NCBI GenBank assembly: GCA_905250125.1
Contig: CAJNOL010001439.1
Location: 1 to 64,000 of the forward strand
Direction: 5' to 3'
Source: Rotaria sordida
Lineage: Eukaryota; Rotifera; Eurotatoria; Philodinida; Philodinidae
Length of the DNA stretch: 64,000 bases
Shown: one piece after another, positions 22,667-36,618 of the stretch
Position numbering within the stretch: position 1 is the first letter of the stretch
Layout: the number at the start of each line of letters is the position of its first letter
Position numbers and translations under genes: made by a program
The notes under the pieces: generated by a model
What the model was told of the DNA's origin: nothing
The model's input: only the letters and a program-made list of their open reading frames with translations
The model's database searches: none

Positions 22667-25600
22667 CTAGTTCATACGTCCATCGGTATCGATACTTGAA
22701 CAATAAGTAATCGCATAATTCAAACGTTCATACATGACTTCTTTAGTTGAATATGCAGGCAATTGAAGAGTAAAGACACATGTATACGATTCTAGAAAAA
22801 AAATCATATAATACATTCAATTCATGACTATGATAGAATTCACAATATTTTTTCGATTTTCAAGGCAAAAATGATCGCGATAATAATTATCATTCTTATT
22901 ACTTGTTCAATCTTTCGAAACTACAATGATGCTATTCGAGCATAAGTAAATGTCATTTATCTAGAGCTCGATTATTGAAATAAACTTACTGGGAAGAGCT
23001 TCATCGACATTGCCACTTATTTCAAGACGTGCTATTGTGAAGTTCGTTGAAAAATCTTTATCGCTATATGGCAAAGTGCTTCGTCCCCAAACGAATAATA
23101 AAAATAGTCTTTTCTGTTCTTCACTAAACATGTCACTTAAAACTGACCAAAATTGCTGAATACGCGGCGAAGATTCATGATCTCCATCATAATCTGTATG
23201 ACGTTTTAGCATTTCAATATCGATATAAACTTTACCACAAACAGCTTCTTCTAATTCATGAGCTGTGTATAAAGTCAAATCACCCCATGGTACGACACTA
23301 TATAAACCTTGACGAATAAATTCAATTTGTCGATAAAATTCATTAATACGATATTGACGATAATGCATACAATAATCTTCGAAATTGGCAGCAGTTATCC
23401 GTATATGAAAACCACCTGGAATAAGTTCATAAGTTTGTCCCGTTGAACTAATAACATCAAATGTAAGTTCAGTCATAATACTACTAAACAAATAATCACA
23501 ATTGTTATTCACATCATCATCATCGTCACATTCATTGAGACTTTTTACTTTTCGAATATTTTCTTCCATTTCATTGATAATTGCAAAACTTGAAATGTCA
23601 ATAGCTTCGATATCTTCAATTGTAATTTCTTCGTATATCAATTGTTTCCAGAGTAAAATTGGAAATCGAACATCTAAATATTGTTTTGTACGTATTGCCA
23701 TGCCCATGAGTTGTCCAACAAAACGATATTGATTTTTAATGTCAATTGGTATGGATCGGTTCGGTGGAAAAACATTGGGAATCCATCGATCACGATTCAA
23801 ACCATTGTTTGTTCGTCCATTCGGGCAAAGAATAAATAATGATAATCGTGTACTACATAAATCAGCACATATTCGTGTTATTGAGTCTCGATAGGGCCCG
23901 CCTTGATCATCACCAAACATGCCAACATAGATTGCTTTCCAGGCTTGTTCATTCTCCGTTCGTCGAAATATTCGAGATGCATCAGATTTTAATTGTTTAT
24001 ATGCTTGATAGAACACGGTATCTTCAGGATGTTCAGCTACACTAGCTTTTACAATATCGAATTTTATATTTACTTCTGATGATTCCAAATTAACGGCAGT
24101 TTTAGTTAAAGCTGCACTGAATATTTCAAATTTTGTTACAAATAATATACAATGTCGTACCGATCGAATTCGATCTACAATAAAACCTATGCCTGATGTT
24201 ACACTAAAGTCTATGTTTGGTAAGGTTCTTTCGAGAGAAATATTGAATAAATAGAGAAATTTTACACGTGTTTGTATACACACCGATGGTATATTACATA
24301 AGCAAGTAAATGAAACATATTTAGTCGAATCAGGAATTGACTCAGCTGGTAGAGTTTCGATGAAATTGATATTAAATTCATGTGATAATGAATTATCGTC
24401 GAATTTGATATTTTGATTCATAAATTTCATTACTTGTTCATCAGCAGCTCTATTAAAATGAATATGAGCTGTCTCAAGCATTTCTTTCGTTAATGTAAGT
24501 TTTTCGCCTAGAATCTCTTTCGATTGAGTAAAAAATAGTTCGGACCATTGGTATGATTTTGTTTTATTTGTTAAAATATTGATTAGATCGAGAGCGAATG
24601 CTAAATCTTTCAGGAACAATGACCATTCATTCATTGATGAAACCAATTGCTTTTCTCTTTCCATTAGAAGTAATTCTAACCGCATGAGAGCACGTCGAAA
24701 AAATTTCAATGCTAAACTATCAAGATACATTTCATTCACTTCTAATTCTATAAGTAGATGCTGAAGAAAATTGTGAATATCGTCATGAAGTTTGAAATTT
24801 TCACTTGCTTGAATCAATCTATTTTAAGAGAAGACAATATAAAAAAATACGAAATCAAACTTGAATAGGATTCTCATTTTCATCATCATGATCCAAAAGA
24901 AAATGTTGAAGTCTTGGACAGTGACCGAAGACTTTCACAGTATCTATTGAAGCTTATGTGTGAGGAATATCAACAACATACTTAGTAAAAAGGTCAAGGA
25001 TGAACCTTTTCAATTGATGTGAAGGTACCAATAGAAATAGATCAAAGAGTATTTTAATAACAATACCTGGAAACAGTAATCGAGTCACTAAATCGACGTC
25101 ATAATTTTTTCCTTCAAAATCTTTCAATACTTCTGAAAAGAGATGAAATATTTTTAGAAGAAAATCTAAGTTTGGTTGTTTGATAAATATTTGTTCATCA
25201 ATAGTTGCATCATTATTATTGTTTATATCAATTAACGATGGTTCAATAAGAAAATGAATTGATTCTTCAATAGCTTGTTTTTGTAATTGAAAAAATACTG
25301 GAGCTTTTCTATTGAATATTTCAACAGTAAGTTTTTCATGTACAATACATTTTAACAAGTCTTTTAATTCAACTGTTATTATCGATATTATCAATAGATC
25401 CATTCTATTGATAGTTGCATCAACCAACATACTTGCATATGTATGATGATGATGCATGAATCGTAATAACTTAACAATAAGATTTCCATCATCAAATTTC
25501 GAAAGTGGAAATAAATTTGAATGATCATCATTACACCAGACTTTTAACATATTCAATATTGTATGACGTGCATAAATTGTTATTAGTCCATATTCACAAG

Positions 25601-28600
25601 TTGTACGTGAATGAATATAGGTTTTGAATGATATTTGTCGATGTACATAATGTGATGATGTTGTCATAGTTTTCTTAAATTTATTAGTAAATTCTATTTC
25701 ATCAGAATCTGCTTTTGTTAAATCAAGAAGTTTATATCCAGGATATCCATCTGTTAATTGATTATTCACTTCTTTATCTTGAAACCAATCATCTAGTTTA
25801 TCACAAATACCTACAGAACGAATCGTATCATAAAACCATTTTTTATCGGATGGCATATCATCATCATCGTTGTCTATTTCAGATTTCAATATCGATACTG
25901 ATGAGTTATTTGTAACGTTATCGTTATCGATTAACATATGTAATATTCTATTTTCATCATACGAACTCAATCGTCTTAAAATATTAAGTCTTTTTTGTTG
26001 TTGCTCTTGTTGACATATGTTTTCTATAGATTGAGTTTCTTCTCGTAGAATCTTATCAATAAAATAAATATTCGTCGTATTATATTTTTTCATAACATAT
26101 TTGATTGATTGTTCTTTGTAACCAATACCAATGAGACTTGTTGACAGAATGTTAAATGAAGGTGCAACTAGTTGATCTAAGGAATATTCAATCGATTGGA
26201 TTAATTTTTTCATTGATGAAGAAAGTATATGAGTTGATTTATTCAAATATGTTATCGATCGACATTCAATACGTAATTGATCATCATTAGTTGTGTTCTT
26301 AGTTAAATCTAACTCTCGAAATAGATCAATATGTTTCAATTTCGTTGCAAATTGATCTTCAGTAATTGATACATCGACTTCTAAAGAACCATTGACATAG
26401 ATATGAATCGAGTTTTGTTGAATAGAAATAAATAAACGAATATATTCTTGTAATTTTACAGTTGATGAACTTTGATGTTCTCCTGTTACATGAAGATGGC
26501 CATCATGCGTTACATAGATTTCTGATTTATTGTCCAAAGTCAATAATGTTAATCGAGCCTCACTATTTAATAGGTTCTTCGCTGATGGAAAATTTGGTAT
26601 AAAAATATCTAGAATTAACGTATATTCAGACCATATTTGGTTTGCAGTATTTAAAACTAAATAAGTTTTATTTCCGAAGAGTTGTACAATGGATTGATTC
26701 GTGTCTGGAATGGTCTTAAAATAGTTTGACTCATCATGATTAATCGATTGTTTTGTTTCTTCCCATAGATCCGACTTAAATGGTTCATTAAATGGAACAA
26801 GTGTTTCATTCGTGAAATATTTTTGTTTTGCTTTGAATTCAATTGTATTTAATCGTTGTTGATATTCCTTTAATTTCTGATAATCGATAGCAACATGCGA
26901 GAGACCATATGTAAAAAGACGTTGAATATGTTCTTCCGATAATAGATATGTCCATATGCCCAAATTTCGAAATCCAACATTTAGACATGGCAAAAGTCGT
27001 AGATTCAATTTTGAATCAAAACTATGATAATAATTCAATGTTTGAAACTTATTATTAGTATAGACTTTTGCTTGTTTATTTATTTGAAATAGAATAGCAA
27101 CATGTTGTCGATATATCTTGGTTTCATTGATGAAATTATCATTCATACAGACATGAATAGAAAATATTGCGTCATCTAATGTAAATAAGACAATATCAAG
27201 TTCATCACAACGATTTTCTGTTGCACTAATCTCAAAATCAAAACTAATAGTTAATTCTTGATGATTATCAAGTGACAATAGAAAGCCATCATTCTCTTTA
27301 GATAGTTTTAATAGATTATTATCCGTTGTTATCATATCAACATTGAATGGAACTTCAAAATGTTGATCATTAATAAAATCACGTAGCAAAGAAATTTTCT
27401 TGTCCTTGGAATCATTCTTCGGACAACGACTCGTATAGAAATATTGTTGAATATCATTACCAATGAGATATGCACTATAAGGATATGCTACTAGTATATT
27501 TTCCATTGTCAATAATTTTGGCATTAATAATGGTTTGTATCCTTTTGGTAGAGGACATTCTGTCATATCTTCTGGACTAAAAATAAATTCAAAAACACCT
27601 GTATTAGCCATATTACGATAGAGTTTAACAGTAACAGCAGGAAAATAAGTAGCAAAAATTCCATTTGGTAATAAATTTGTTTTAATTGTTTTATTTTCCG
27701 AATGTGAATATACTGTGCCTAGGAATTTACCATTTAACCAATATTTAATATTCGTATTTGTACCATCAATTTCAATACCACAGCCACATACAGCGTCGAC
27801 ATCCCAGGAATTTCTACGATGAAATATTCTATGTCGATTACGATCATAAACTGCACTTGCTCCATCAAAGCCCCATGAATATTCATCATCACCGACACCA
27901 TAACTATCATGTAGCGATGGGTTAAATCCCTTCGTTGCCCAGCCAATGACTGCTGCGCCACCTAGTGGAAATCTAACACAAAAATACCATTTTCCTTCGT
28001 TCAATTCTATGCTATCAGGAATAAAAGTTCGACGTCGAATGTTTCCAATATCATCATTTATATTAACTCGTCCTTTAAATTTATGTTTGATACCACATTC
28101 TTCTAAAACCGCTTTATTATCATTAACAGGCACAGAAATAATCTGAATATCATCATTTCCTAATCGACCTTTTTTATAGGATTTTATCTCACTTTTAGAT
28201 GCAATTGGTTTCCAATTCTGATCTATCGAACTTGTTTCAGACAAATATTGTGAAATAATAGGATCATGAATAATTTTCATTTGATTCCACCCATTTTTAT
28301 TATGAATAATAATATCAAGTTTATTTTCTACTATTTGATTTTTTCTTACAAATCTATCTAAACTTAAATAATACTGTTCTAAATGTAATTGATTAAATAA
28401 TCGTAAATCATTTGGTATTATACTATGAATTGAATCAAAATAATCCATTGAAGTCGATAGTTTAGTAATAATTGATGCATAAGGTTTTTCCATGAAAATT
28501 TCAATAACTTGTTTATAATTCAATACATCATACAATGCTTTTACGACACGACATTTTATATCTAATAATATTAATGAATCAATTGTTGATACATCAATTG

Positions 28601-31600
28601 TTTGTACAAGAAATCCTAATGTATCAAGAATCGTATGAACTGCATTATCAATTGGTAAAAGTGAAAGATTCGGTGGTTGAACATCAACAATGATACGTAT
28701 TTGATTCGATGAAACCCATTCAGTTTGATTCGTGGTTGCATATTGTACGAGATAAGGTTTAACATCGGATGAATCTGATTCAAGAGCATCCATATTAATT
28801 TCAATTATAATTGCAGATTGTAATTCTTGAATATCTGTATTAGTTGGATAGACTTCTACAGTTGATCCTAAACAATACGGTTGAACATAACCACCTAAGA
28901 TACATATGGATGCAAGAAAGAAATTCATTTGTTGTAATTCGACCATTTCTAATGATGTAAAATTGAAATTCATACAGGATTTTATTGCATCGACGAGCAA
29001 TTTCGTTGCAAACTTTTGCCATGGTGAATTATATGATATAATTGTACGATAGATATAAATAAATTCAATAATAATATCAAGATCTATTTTCTCAGTTTCT
29101 AATACATTAAAATTTTGACCAATAGAAAATAAAATTTTCGTTAATAGATTTTCAATAAAAGATCTATTCGTATCGTCTGATAAGTATATCAATAGATCAC
29201 GTAGAATCTTTAATGTTAACAGACGAGTACCGAGAGATTGACTTGTATGATATAAATTAAACAATTGCTCAATATAATCCATTGTAGCATAATTCAATCG
29301 AATATGATCATATAAATGAATACAACGAAGTAGAAGCATTAAATATCGATCGATAAAAACATCAACATCGAATTTCGATGATCGAACAAAATAACGAAAA
29401 GAAACATTTTTCAACGATGAGTCTTCGCATGTTAATTGATTTTGTTGTAATTGTTTGAGTTCAGTTAAAATTAATTTATTAAAAATTAAATTACATTGTT
29501 GCTCTAAAATACGACGAAATTTCCGATTGCCAAAATGCATATTTCGTAATTCTTCTAATTCAATATTTTCGCATACTTTTAATACAACTAAACGAAACCA
29601 ATTGAATGCTGTGAATTTTATATTCATTAAATCAACATTTGTCGTATCTATTTTGATCAAGCTAATAAATGGATTAAATAACTCTTGAATAAATTGAAAA
29701 TCATTTAAAAAACATAAATCCATCGAATCATAGTTTAGATTGATGAGATTCAATACACATAATGTTTTCATGTTAGATTCTATTGAAAATGATAATATAT
29801 TTTTAATAATTTTATAATAGAGATGTCCAATATCTTCTTTCAATTGATTATTTGATGCTTGAATATTTTCAAGATAATGCCAATCTAAATTATTATCTTT
29901 TAAATTTATAAACAAAATATTCAAACATCGATTATTATCTTTGCTCAAAATAATTAATTGTTCAATAAATCGATAGGTAATCAATCTAGTCATAGTACGT
30001 TGATATTGTCGTATAAGACATTTAACAATTTCATTGAATTCAATTTTCAATTTTTCATTTCCTATAAATATCGATATATTATCATTTCCATATAGACAAT
30101 TTGAAATAGCTCGATGCATAACACTTTCACTATTTTGTTTGTTTTCAACGGCTCGTTTTTTTTCTAACATTAAATATTTTAATCGTATACAAGCATTTAA
30201 TGTATTACGAAGTAATCGAATAATATATTTTGCTTTTGTCCAATGTGATTGTTGTCGTTGTAATTGAAATTTTTTCGTTGTAATAATTGGTAATGAATAA
30301 TCTTGTTTAATTTTTGCAATGAAAGAACTTTCTCTAATCGATACGAGTAATAATAATGTATCTTTTTTAATTTTTTTATAAAGTTCATCACAATCGTCAC
30401 CTCGAGCTTTTGTCGCTGCAAAAATTCTTCGTATTTCATTAGCATATTCATAGAGTAAGAGAAGTTTAGCATGTGGTTTTTGTTCAATTGGTTGAATTAA
30501 TTCATGTTGAGCTAGATCAATACGACGATAATGTTTAATGTAAACGGCAAATACTGCAGCACAGGCATCATTAGCAATGATTTCAATTGATTTTTCTAAG
30601 ATATGTTGTTTATTTCGAATGAATAATTTCATTTTTGATATTAATTTTGCACCTTGATCAATATTATGATAGACTGAAATTAAAAAATCATTGTCTAATA
30701 TTGATTGTTGTCGTCGTAAAGGCAAAAAAAATCGACTATAAATACTTAAATCAGATTTGAATAAATTCGATAGATATGAATTTATATCTGTTGTTAGAGT
30801 TTCATATCCACCAGAAAATAATGGTAATTTCAATGTTTTATTATATTTTTTTTCTAATGGACTCTGTGGTGGACCAACAATTAATCGATGACTCATCTTT
30901 CCTAATAACCATGAAATTAAATAATTTGTCTTATCGTTGATATCGATTTTTGTTTGTATGATATATTCGGCAAATAATGGCATGACAGCAGCAAAAATTG
31001 GTTGTATGACAGCAAAATTAAATTTTGATTCAGTAAGAGTACATAGACCAAGAAGAAGTGGTTCGAATAAAATACTTTGAATTTCTTGTTGAAGACAAGA
31101 TTTAATTACATGTGTTGTATATTCTATGCCAAGTGTTGATAGAGCAGATGATTCAAGTTCATTGGATATATCGATTGGTTGATTATTGAAATAAACTAAA
31201 AGTAATTCTTGAAATATGATTATAATTTCGCGTAATCTATTAACTTTTTCAATGTCTACGAAAGTCGATTGTAAGACAATATCAATGAATGAATGTAAGA
31301 CTATGTATGCTAATGTTCTGTCTTGTGTATCTTGATCATCACAAAGAATTTCAATCCATTTATATATGAATACTTGTTGATTTAGTTTATTTAATAACTG
31401 ATCAATTAATATCGGATGTCGGTTTTCAATAATATGCTTATGAATGAATGTTAACATTTTACCAAATGATAATATTTGTTTTTCAATCAAATAAATCAAT
31501 GCATGTGAAGCTTCTTTTTTTCTCTCTTCTAATTTATCATCAAAAGCTAATTTGGATACCAATGTGAACCATTTTTCAATGTCATTTTCATTCAAAAGAT

Positions 31601-33761
31601 CATGAAAATTATCGAAGTTTGCACCTATTAAAAATTGTAAATGTGTTGTGAGCAATCTTAAACAAACATTCAAAATATATCCAAGATTCGTATCGGATGA
31701 TGTTTCTACTACTATGGTTAATTGTTCGATTATATCATATAGATATTTAAATGTTTCGGTTTCTAATTCAAATGAAAACGATCCATTCATAGAACCATGT
31801 TCGAATTTTGATTTTGCATGAAATTGATTATGTAAATCAATATGAACAAGCAATATTGAACATATGAATTGACCAGTGAATTTATTTTCATTTAATGTTA
31901 TTAATTGTATATCTGGATATGCTTCAATTAATTTAAGATATTCTACAGCAGCTAAAAGTTTCTGTTCAATATCCAATGCTTTTTCAGTTGGCAATACTGC
32001 TTCTAAGAGAAAAATCGAATTCAACAAGTATACAAACAAAAAAGTATGCTAAATCTTTTATGATAGTTCCAATAGTCTTTTTTTTTTTGAATAAAAATAT
32101 TGAGCAAAATAAGCACTCTACCCTAGTGAATGTACCCATCCAGAGAGTACGACTTGCCAGCATGAGTACTCAAATTACTCGAGCAAGTACTCTCAAAAAT
32201 TTATGAGTATGTAAAATGACCGAGTAGTCACATACGTACTCATACGAATCTTTCACTACACATCTACTTATAGGCAAGACCCTGAGTACTCATTGTAGTA
32301 CTCGTCGTCTTTTTTTCTGAAAAGACTGAATATACAGAATGGAATGTGTTAGGACGAAAAAGATGTCGTGCACTGACTTTCTATGGACGGTAAATTCACA
32401 ATTTTAACAAGATAATTTCCTTCTGTGACTGTGACGTTGTAGAGAAGCGGACTTATCCAGAGTCTACGAAGGGTCTCGAAGGACAACAAACCGGAACTTT
32501 AAATGGTCTAGTTGCTACTAACTATAAGAAATGAACGGTCGTAGTGCTCGACTAGAATACACTGCCATAAAAGTAAGGATGTGTAGTACTCATATACTTG
32601 AAACTCATCGTGAGTACGCCCGACGAGTACTAAAAAGTCCCGAGTACTCATGAGTACTCTCTAGGTGAGTACTTTCACTAGGGTACGAGTTAAATATCCA
32701 TACATTTTATTGCCAAGTATCTTAATGACTATCTTTTGTTCAATTCAAAATCAATTTTTCTTACCCGTTCTATTATGAATTTGAGTTGTGATATTATTAT
32801 CTGTAGTATTATTCTGTGGTATAGTTGTTGGTATAGATGATGTTTGCTTTTCTTTTTGGAATCGATCTAACATCATCGTAAGATGCTTGTTCAATTTAAT
32901 AAGTAAGTTTCTTATATCAAAAATATCGTTCGTATTGAAGATTAATTTTCTTATTAATGGTAGAATATCTTTGAATGATGCCTTCATGACAGAAAAATTA
33001 AATAAAAATTTAATTGATTGATTTGCTACAATTGGATCGATATCAGTTTGTGTTGATAATTCTTGAATATAGTTAGTTAATGGTTTTAAAGATTTAAATA
33101 AATTATCTGATCGTTTGTAAACGTCGGATGAAAGATAATTCAATGGAATTTGTTCAAAAAGTTGATTTGTCAAGTTGAGCATTTCATTAATAATAGTAGA
33201 GTCAAATTTATGTATTGATTCGAGTAACATCAATAGCATAGTTATTAAAGATTGAACAGCAAAAAATGATAATTCATTTACTTGTTGTTCATCTGATTTT
33301 TTTTCCCTATCGATTAATGTTTCAGAAAATACTGAATTCATTTCATTTTCATCGTCTTTTAATTTTTCACTATAGGAATTTTTCAATTGTTCCTGTTTAT
33401 TTATGATCAATTGCATAGAATTTTGTCGATTGGTATTCATTGTTGCAATATGATCGAACATTTTTTTAATTATTTCTGCAATTTCCATATTGAATTTCTT
33501 AACTCCAAATAAATTCGAGAAATCAGATATATCATTTCGAATTTGATTGATCAATACATCTTTTGTAATTAATAGTTCATTTGAAATCTTCTGATTAGGT
33601 AAGGAAGTGTAATTTTTATTGATTTCATTGATGATGTCAAATGGTAAAAATAAATGAATATCTTCTGTTTCATTCGCAGATGATACTTCATTCGATTGTT
33701 GATTATTCGTTGCCAATAAATCAGGTATTTTACAATCAGATAAAGATATGTGTTGACCCAT
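22667..33761 (-). CDS. Giant SPRY/HECT E3 ubiquitin ligase, four exons
   Basis: Exons on the minus strand: 33761-32765, 32002-24982, 24818-22990 and 22791-22667. All junctions are GT-AG and phases agree (1, 2, 1), giving 3,323 aa. Residues about 1-1600 are helical and otherwise unrecognised. A SPRY domain spans roughly 1650-1800 ([29 protein letters not shown]). A concanavalin/LamG-like region follows at about 2030-2250, and the C-terminal HECT domain begins near 2950 ([25 protein letters not shown]). The short last exon carries the catalytic Cys in [21 protein letters not shown] enzymes take ubiquitin from an E2 onto this Cys and pass it to substrates, which the SPRY domain could help select. 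Architecture recalls HECTD4/HERC-like giants, but orthology is unproven. The first ATG is at 33761; a possible acceptor just upstream means a further 5' exon cannot be excluded. Confidence 0.88.
32121..32683. mobile_element. MITE in intron 1 of the HECT gene
   Basis: The ends CCCTAGTGAATGTACCCATC and, inverted, CCCTAGTGAAAGTACTCACC are flanked by TA on each side (32119-32120 and 32684-32685), as for Tc1/mariner insertions. The interior is studded with GAGTACTC and GTACTCAT palindromic words. No transposase. It makes up most of the 762-bp intron. Confidence 0.8.
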
Positions 33762-33767
33762 ATTCAC

Positions 33768-34031
33768 CTAATTGTCGATCAGGAAATCAAGCTTATCATT
33801 GCACAATGATAATCCAATAACAATATTCTATGTCACACCCGACTCTATAATAGTTAGAAGATTATCATATCGAAACGTATGCAAACGCAGCCAAAAGAAA
33901 AACACAAACAAAATGTTTAATTGTTAAAAAAAAATGACATTCTATCTTATTGGCTTCATGCTTTTATTCGAAAACCTCTCAAATAAAAAGTGAAATTAAT
34001 TTTCTCGTTCTTTACTAAAAGAAAATAATTC
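33768..34031. other. Upstream of the HECT gene
   Basis: AT-rich, no gene seen. This should include the HECT promoter if the ATG at 33761 is the true start. Confidence 0.35.
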
Positions 34032-34856
34032 GTGAAAGCTGGGTATGCACCAATGCCAGTTCAGAACTGGAGACTGGGTATATATCTAACTGTCTATGAT
34101 TTATTAAACCATCGGTAATTTAGAGACACTCAAAGGTTCTGAAGGACTATCATATGGGGATACCTATAGATTCTCAAAGCCTACTGTATAGGGATACACA
34201 GAAATCTTCAAGGTCTATTATATAGAGTCACCGATATGTGCTGAAGGGTAGGGTGGACGACTGGTTTTGACAGTGGGGCGAATAAGGGTAAAAATTTTGC
34301 AGAAATTCCATCATCTTCATCGCACAAAGTCAGTGTTATTTCTATTCCATTTCTTGCCATGTTTCCTGCAGAGATTCCAAAGTTTTGCAGAAAATTCAAC
34401 ACAAATACCAACGACTTTCTGCAAGAATTTAGCAAAGAGCATGTCTGCTTTCGTTTGGTTACAGCAAAATGACAAGTTTTCTACTGTAGTGAACTAATTG
34501 ATTTCTCGAAAAGTATTATCAAGGATTTTGACAGAAAGTCTGAAATTGATTACGTGTAAGCCCTTCCAACCCTCTAATCGGAAACGCTGCTCAAAGCGTA
34601 TAGTAAGAGGCATACATAGATGAGAATCTATGGTCACCCCTATGAGAGATCCCGTAAAGACTTTTGATTGCCCCTCCTGTATAGCCCTGTGGACCTATGG
34701 ATACTCCTATACAATAGCGTTTAATGACCTGTGGGTACCGCTATAGTATATACCTCGAGGACCTTTGAGTGTCCCTACACTACCGATGGTTCAGTAAATC
34801 ATAGATAGTTAGATATATACCCAATTAACTGACACTGGTGCATACCTAGTGAAAGC
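34032..34856. mobile_element. Non-autonomous hAT-type element with perfect 8-bp duplication
   Basis: The element is 34040-34848 (809 bp), flanked by GTGAAAGC at 34032-34039 and 34849-34856. Its ends, TGGGTATGCACCAATG and CACTGGTGCATACCTA, are inverted and continue as arms of about 130 bases (TATATATCTAACT(G/A)TCTATG, AACCATCGGTA, GACACTCAAAGGT). Subterminal sequence repeats a unit like GGGTACC-CTATA-GACCT. The centre (about 34251-34560) is unrelated to the arms and shows no transposase. The exact target duplication indicates a fairly recent insertion. Confidence 0.92.
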
Positions 34857-36560
34857 CAAAATGTTGCTTCAAACAGTTGAATGGATAAAGAATACGTATA
34901 TTTGGATTCTTTTACAATTATAATTTTTTTAAAAGTGTGATTGCATCGTATTTTTCTTTCGATGAAAACAAAACCCCCAAAAAACAAGCTGGAAAGAAAA
35001 ACAATCATTCCATCAATTCCTATTGGTAAAGTTTAAGGCATGAATTGAATTGTGTTGTTGACGTGCGCTTTATGTTTTGAAAGGAGAAAAACATTGCATA
35101 TTCTGGGTTCGAATTTTGTACACTGTATTTTTATTGATTTATCAACATCTATTTCATTAGCTAATGACACCGATTTTTTACCATAGTAATTAGTTTGAAC
35201 AAATTCTATGAAGATAGTTCATGCTTTGTAAGGGATTGGCTTTATAGACTATTTCAAAAAATTTGTTTATAAAGATCAAATTCACAATAACCGGTATTGG
35301 TTCAGACACAACAGAGTGAAAAGTTTAATTTTTCTATACTAAAGAATATTTTTCCAGGAAAGATCAATGAGTACTATGATGTTCTCCTTGTATAAATGTA
35401 TTTAAACGATGTCTTACTTTCTTCTTGATCATATTCGCAATCAAGTCAAAACTAATACAATGTACACGTGGACTATTTTTCTTACTCAATACAATTGTAA
35501 GAAAGAACAGAAGCAAACAGCTTTCTATATTTACTCATACTCATGCAAGCTCGTAAGTAGAAATACTTCAGGCACGATGCGAATCAGAAAGCAAAAATTT
35601 GCTTACCTTTTGTTACAGTGCATATGTCTCGATTCTTTATTTTCTCTCCTTTCGTTATATGATATATGTATTCACTGATATCGTATGATATCATCTCATC
35701 TCTTTTCTGACCTCGATTAACCCTTGTATTCCTTTTTCTTTTATTCACGTCACTTATATATATACCGATGTTTTTCTCTAAATAAACGAGCCGGTATAAA
35801 CCGAAACATCGCTCCGCATACATCACTCTAACACCTTTCAAAAAAAAAAAAAAGGGTTTTTATTTGTAGAGTATTTGGTGTAGCTCACTGCGAATGTTAA
35901 ATATATGTGAGAAAGTCTTCTCTGTTCTGATTTTGTCAGGATGTGTCTCACTAGACATACCACAGGATGTGGGTGTAATCGGATAATGTCATCTACGCCC
36001 ACCTACACCTACACACACCCACGCCTACATCTTTCAGTAGCACCAAAGTACAGCTTTAAAAAAACGCGACGAGTAAAGGTATGTGCATTATTGCATAGGA
36101 TTATATTAATATTTTAACAAGAATCAAAGATAAGTCAAGAAATAATAAAGAAGTCAGTGCCATTTCTTAATACTACGCTGAATGGAAATAGTTTTGGATT
36201 GTTTCAGTCTTAATTATGAACTTGCATTAAATTAAGTGCATAGCTTATGGCAAACTATGGCTACGTTAAGATAGGTGAAGATTGAACAATTGCATCGATA
36301 GGAAAAGAACTTTTAGTAGTATAATAGTTGTTTATAGGACTCTTTTAGTTAATCCATATTGGGTATCAACTGTTACTATAACTATTGAACAAAAATCTAG
36401 ATTAGCAAAATTATGAGAAAAATTGGAAAAGTTTCGATAGTTTTCATTTAGATTTTTTTTCTAACACTCACCTTCACTAGACGCTTATCAAGGTCAATAA
36501 AAAATTACATAGTCCATGAAGGTAACAATCGAAAAAAATACAATTTTAAACAAGAAATTC
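34857..36560. other. Intergenic stretch, no gene seen
   Basis: Small open frames only. A telomere-like tract lies at about 35964-36032 (GGATGTGGGTGTA, spacer, then a long degenerate C arm). An A run occurs at about 35838-35853. Confidence 0.4.
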
Positions 36561-36566
36561 TTTATT
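36561..36566 (-). promoter_or_regulatory. Polyadenylation signal of the beta-mannosidase gene
   Basis: AATAAA on the minus strand, 53 bases beyond the stop codon at 36619. Confidence 0.55.
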
Positions 36567-36618
36567 GATGATCTCTACAGTTGATTCACTTCTTGAAAGA
36601 AACGAAAAAGAAAAATTA

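Noticed and set aside
24819-24981. Nonsense/frameshift break between the two large HECT open frames
   Set aside because: A canonical GTATGT donor and a TAG acceptor join the frames in correct phase (FTK then LIQASENF), so the apparent TAA at 24954 is intronic.
35101-35130. tRNA B-box-like GGTTCGAATTT
   Set aside because: No A box or cloverleaf can be formed around it.
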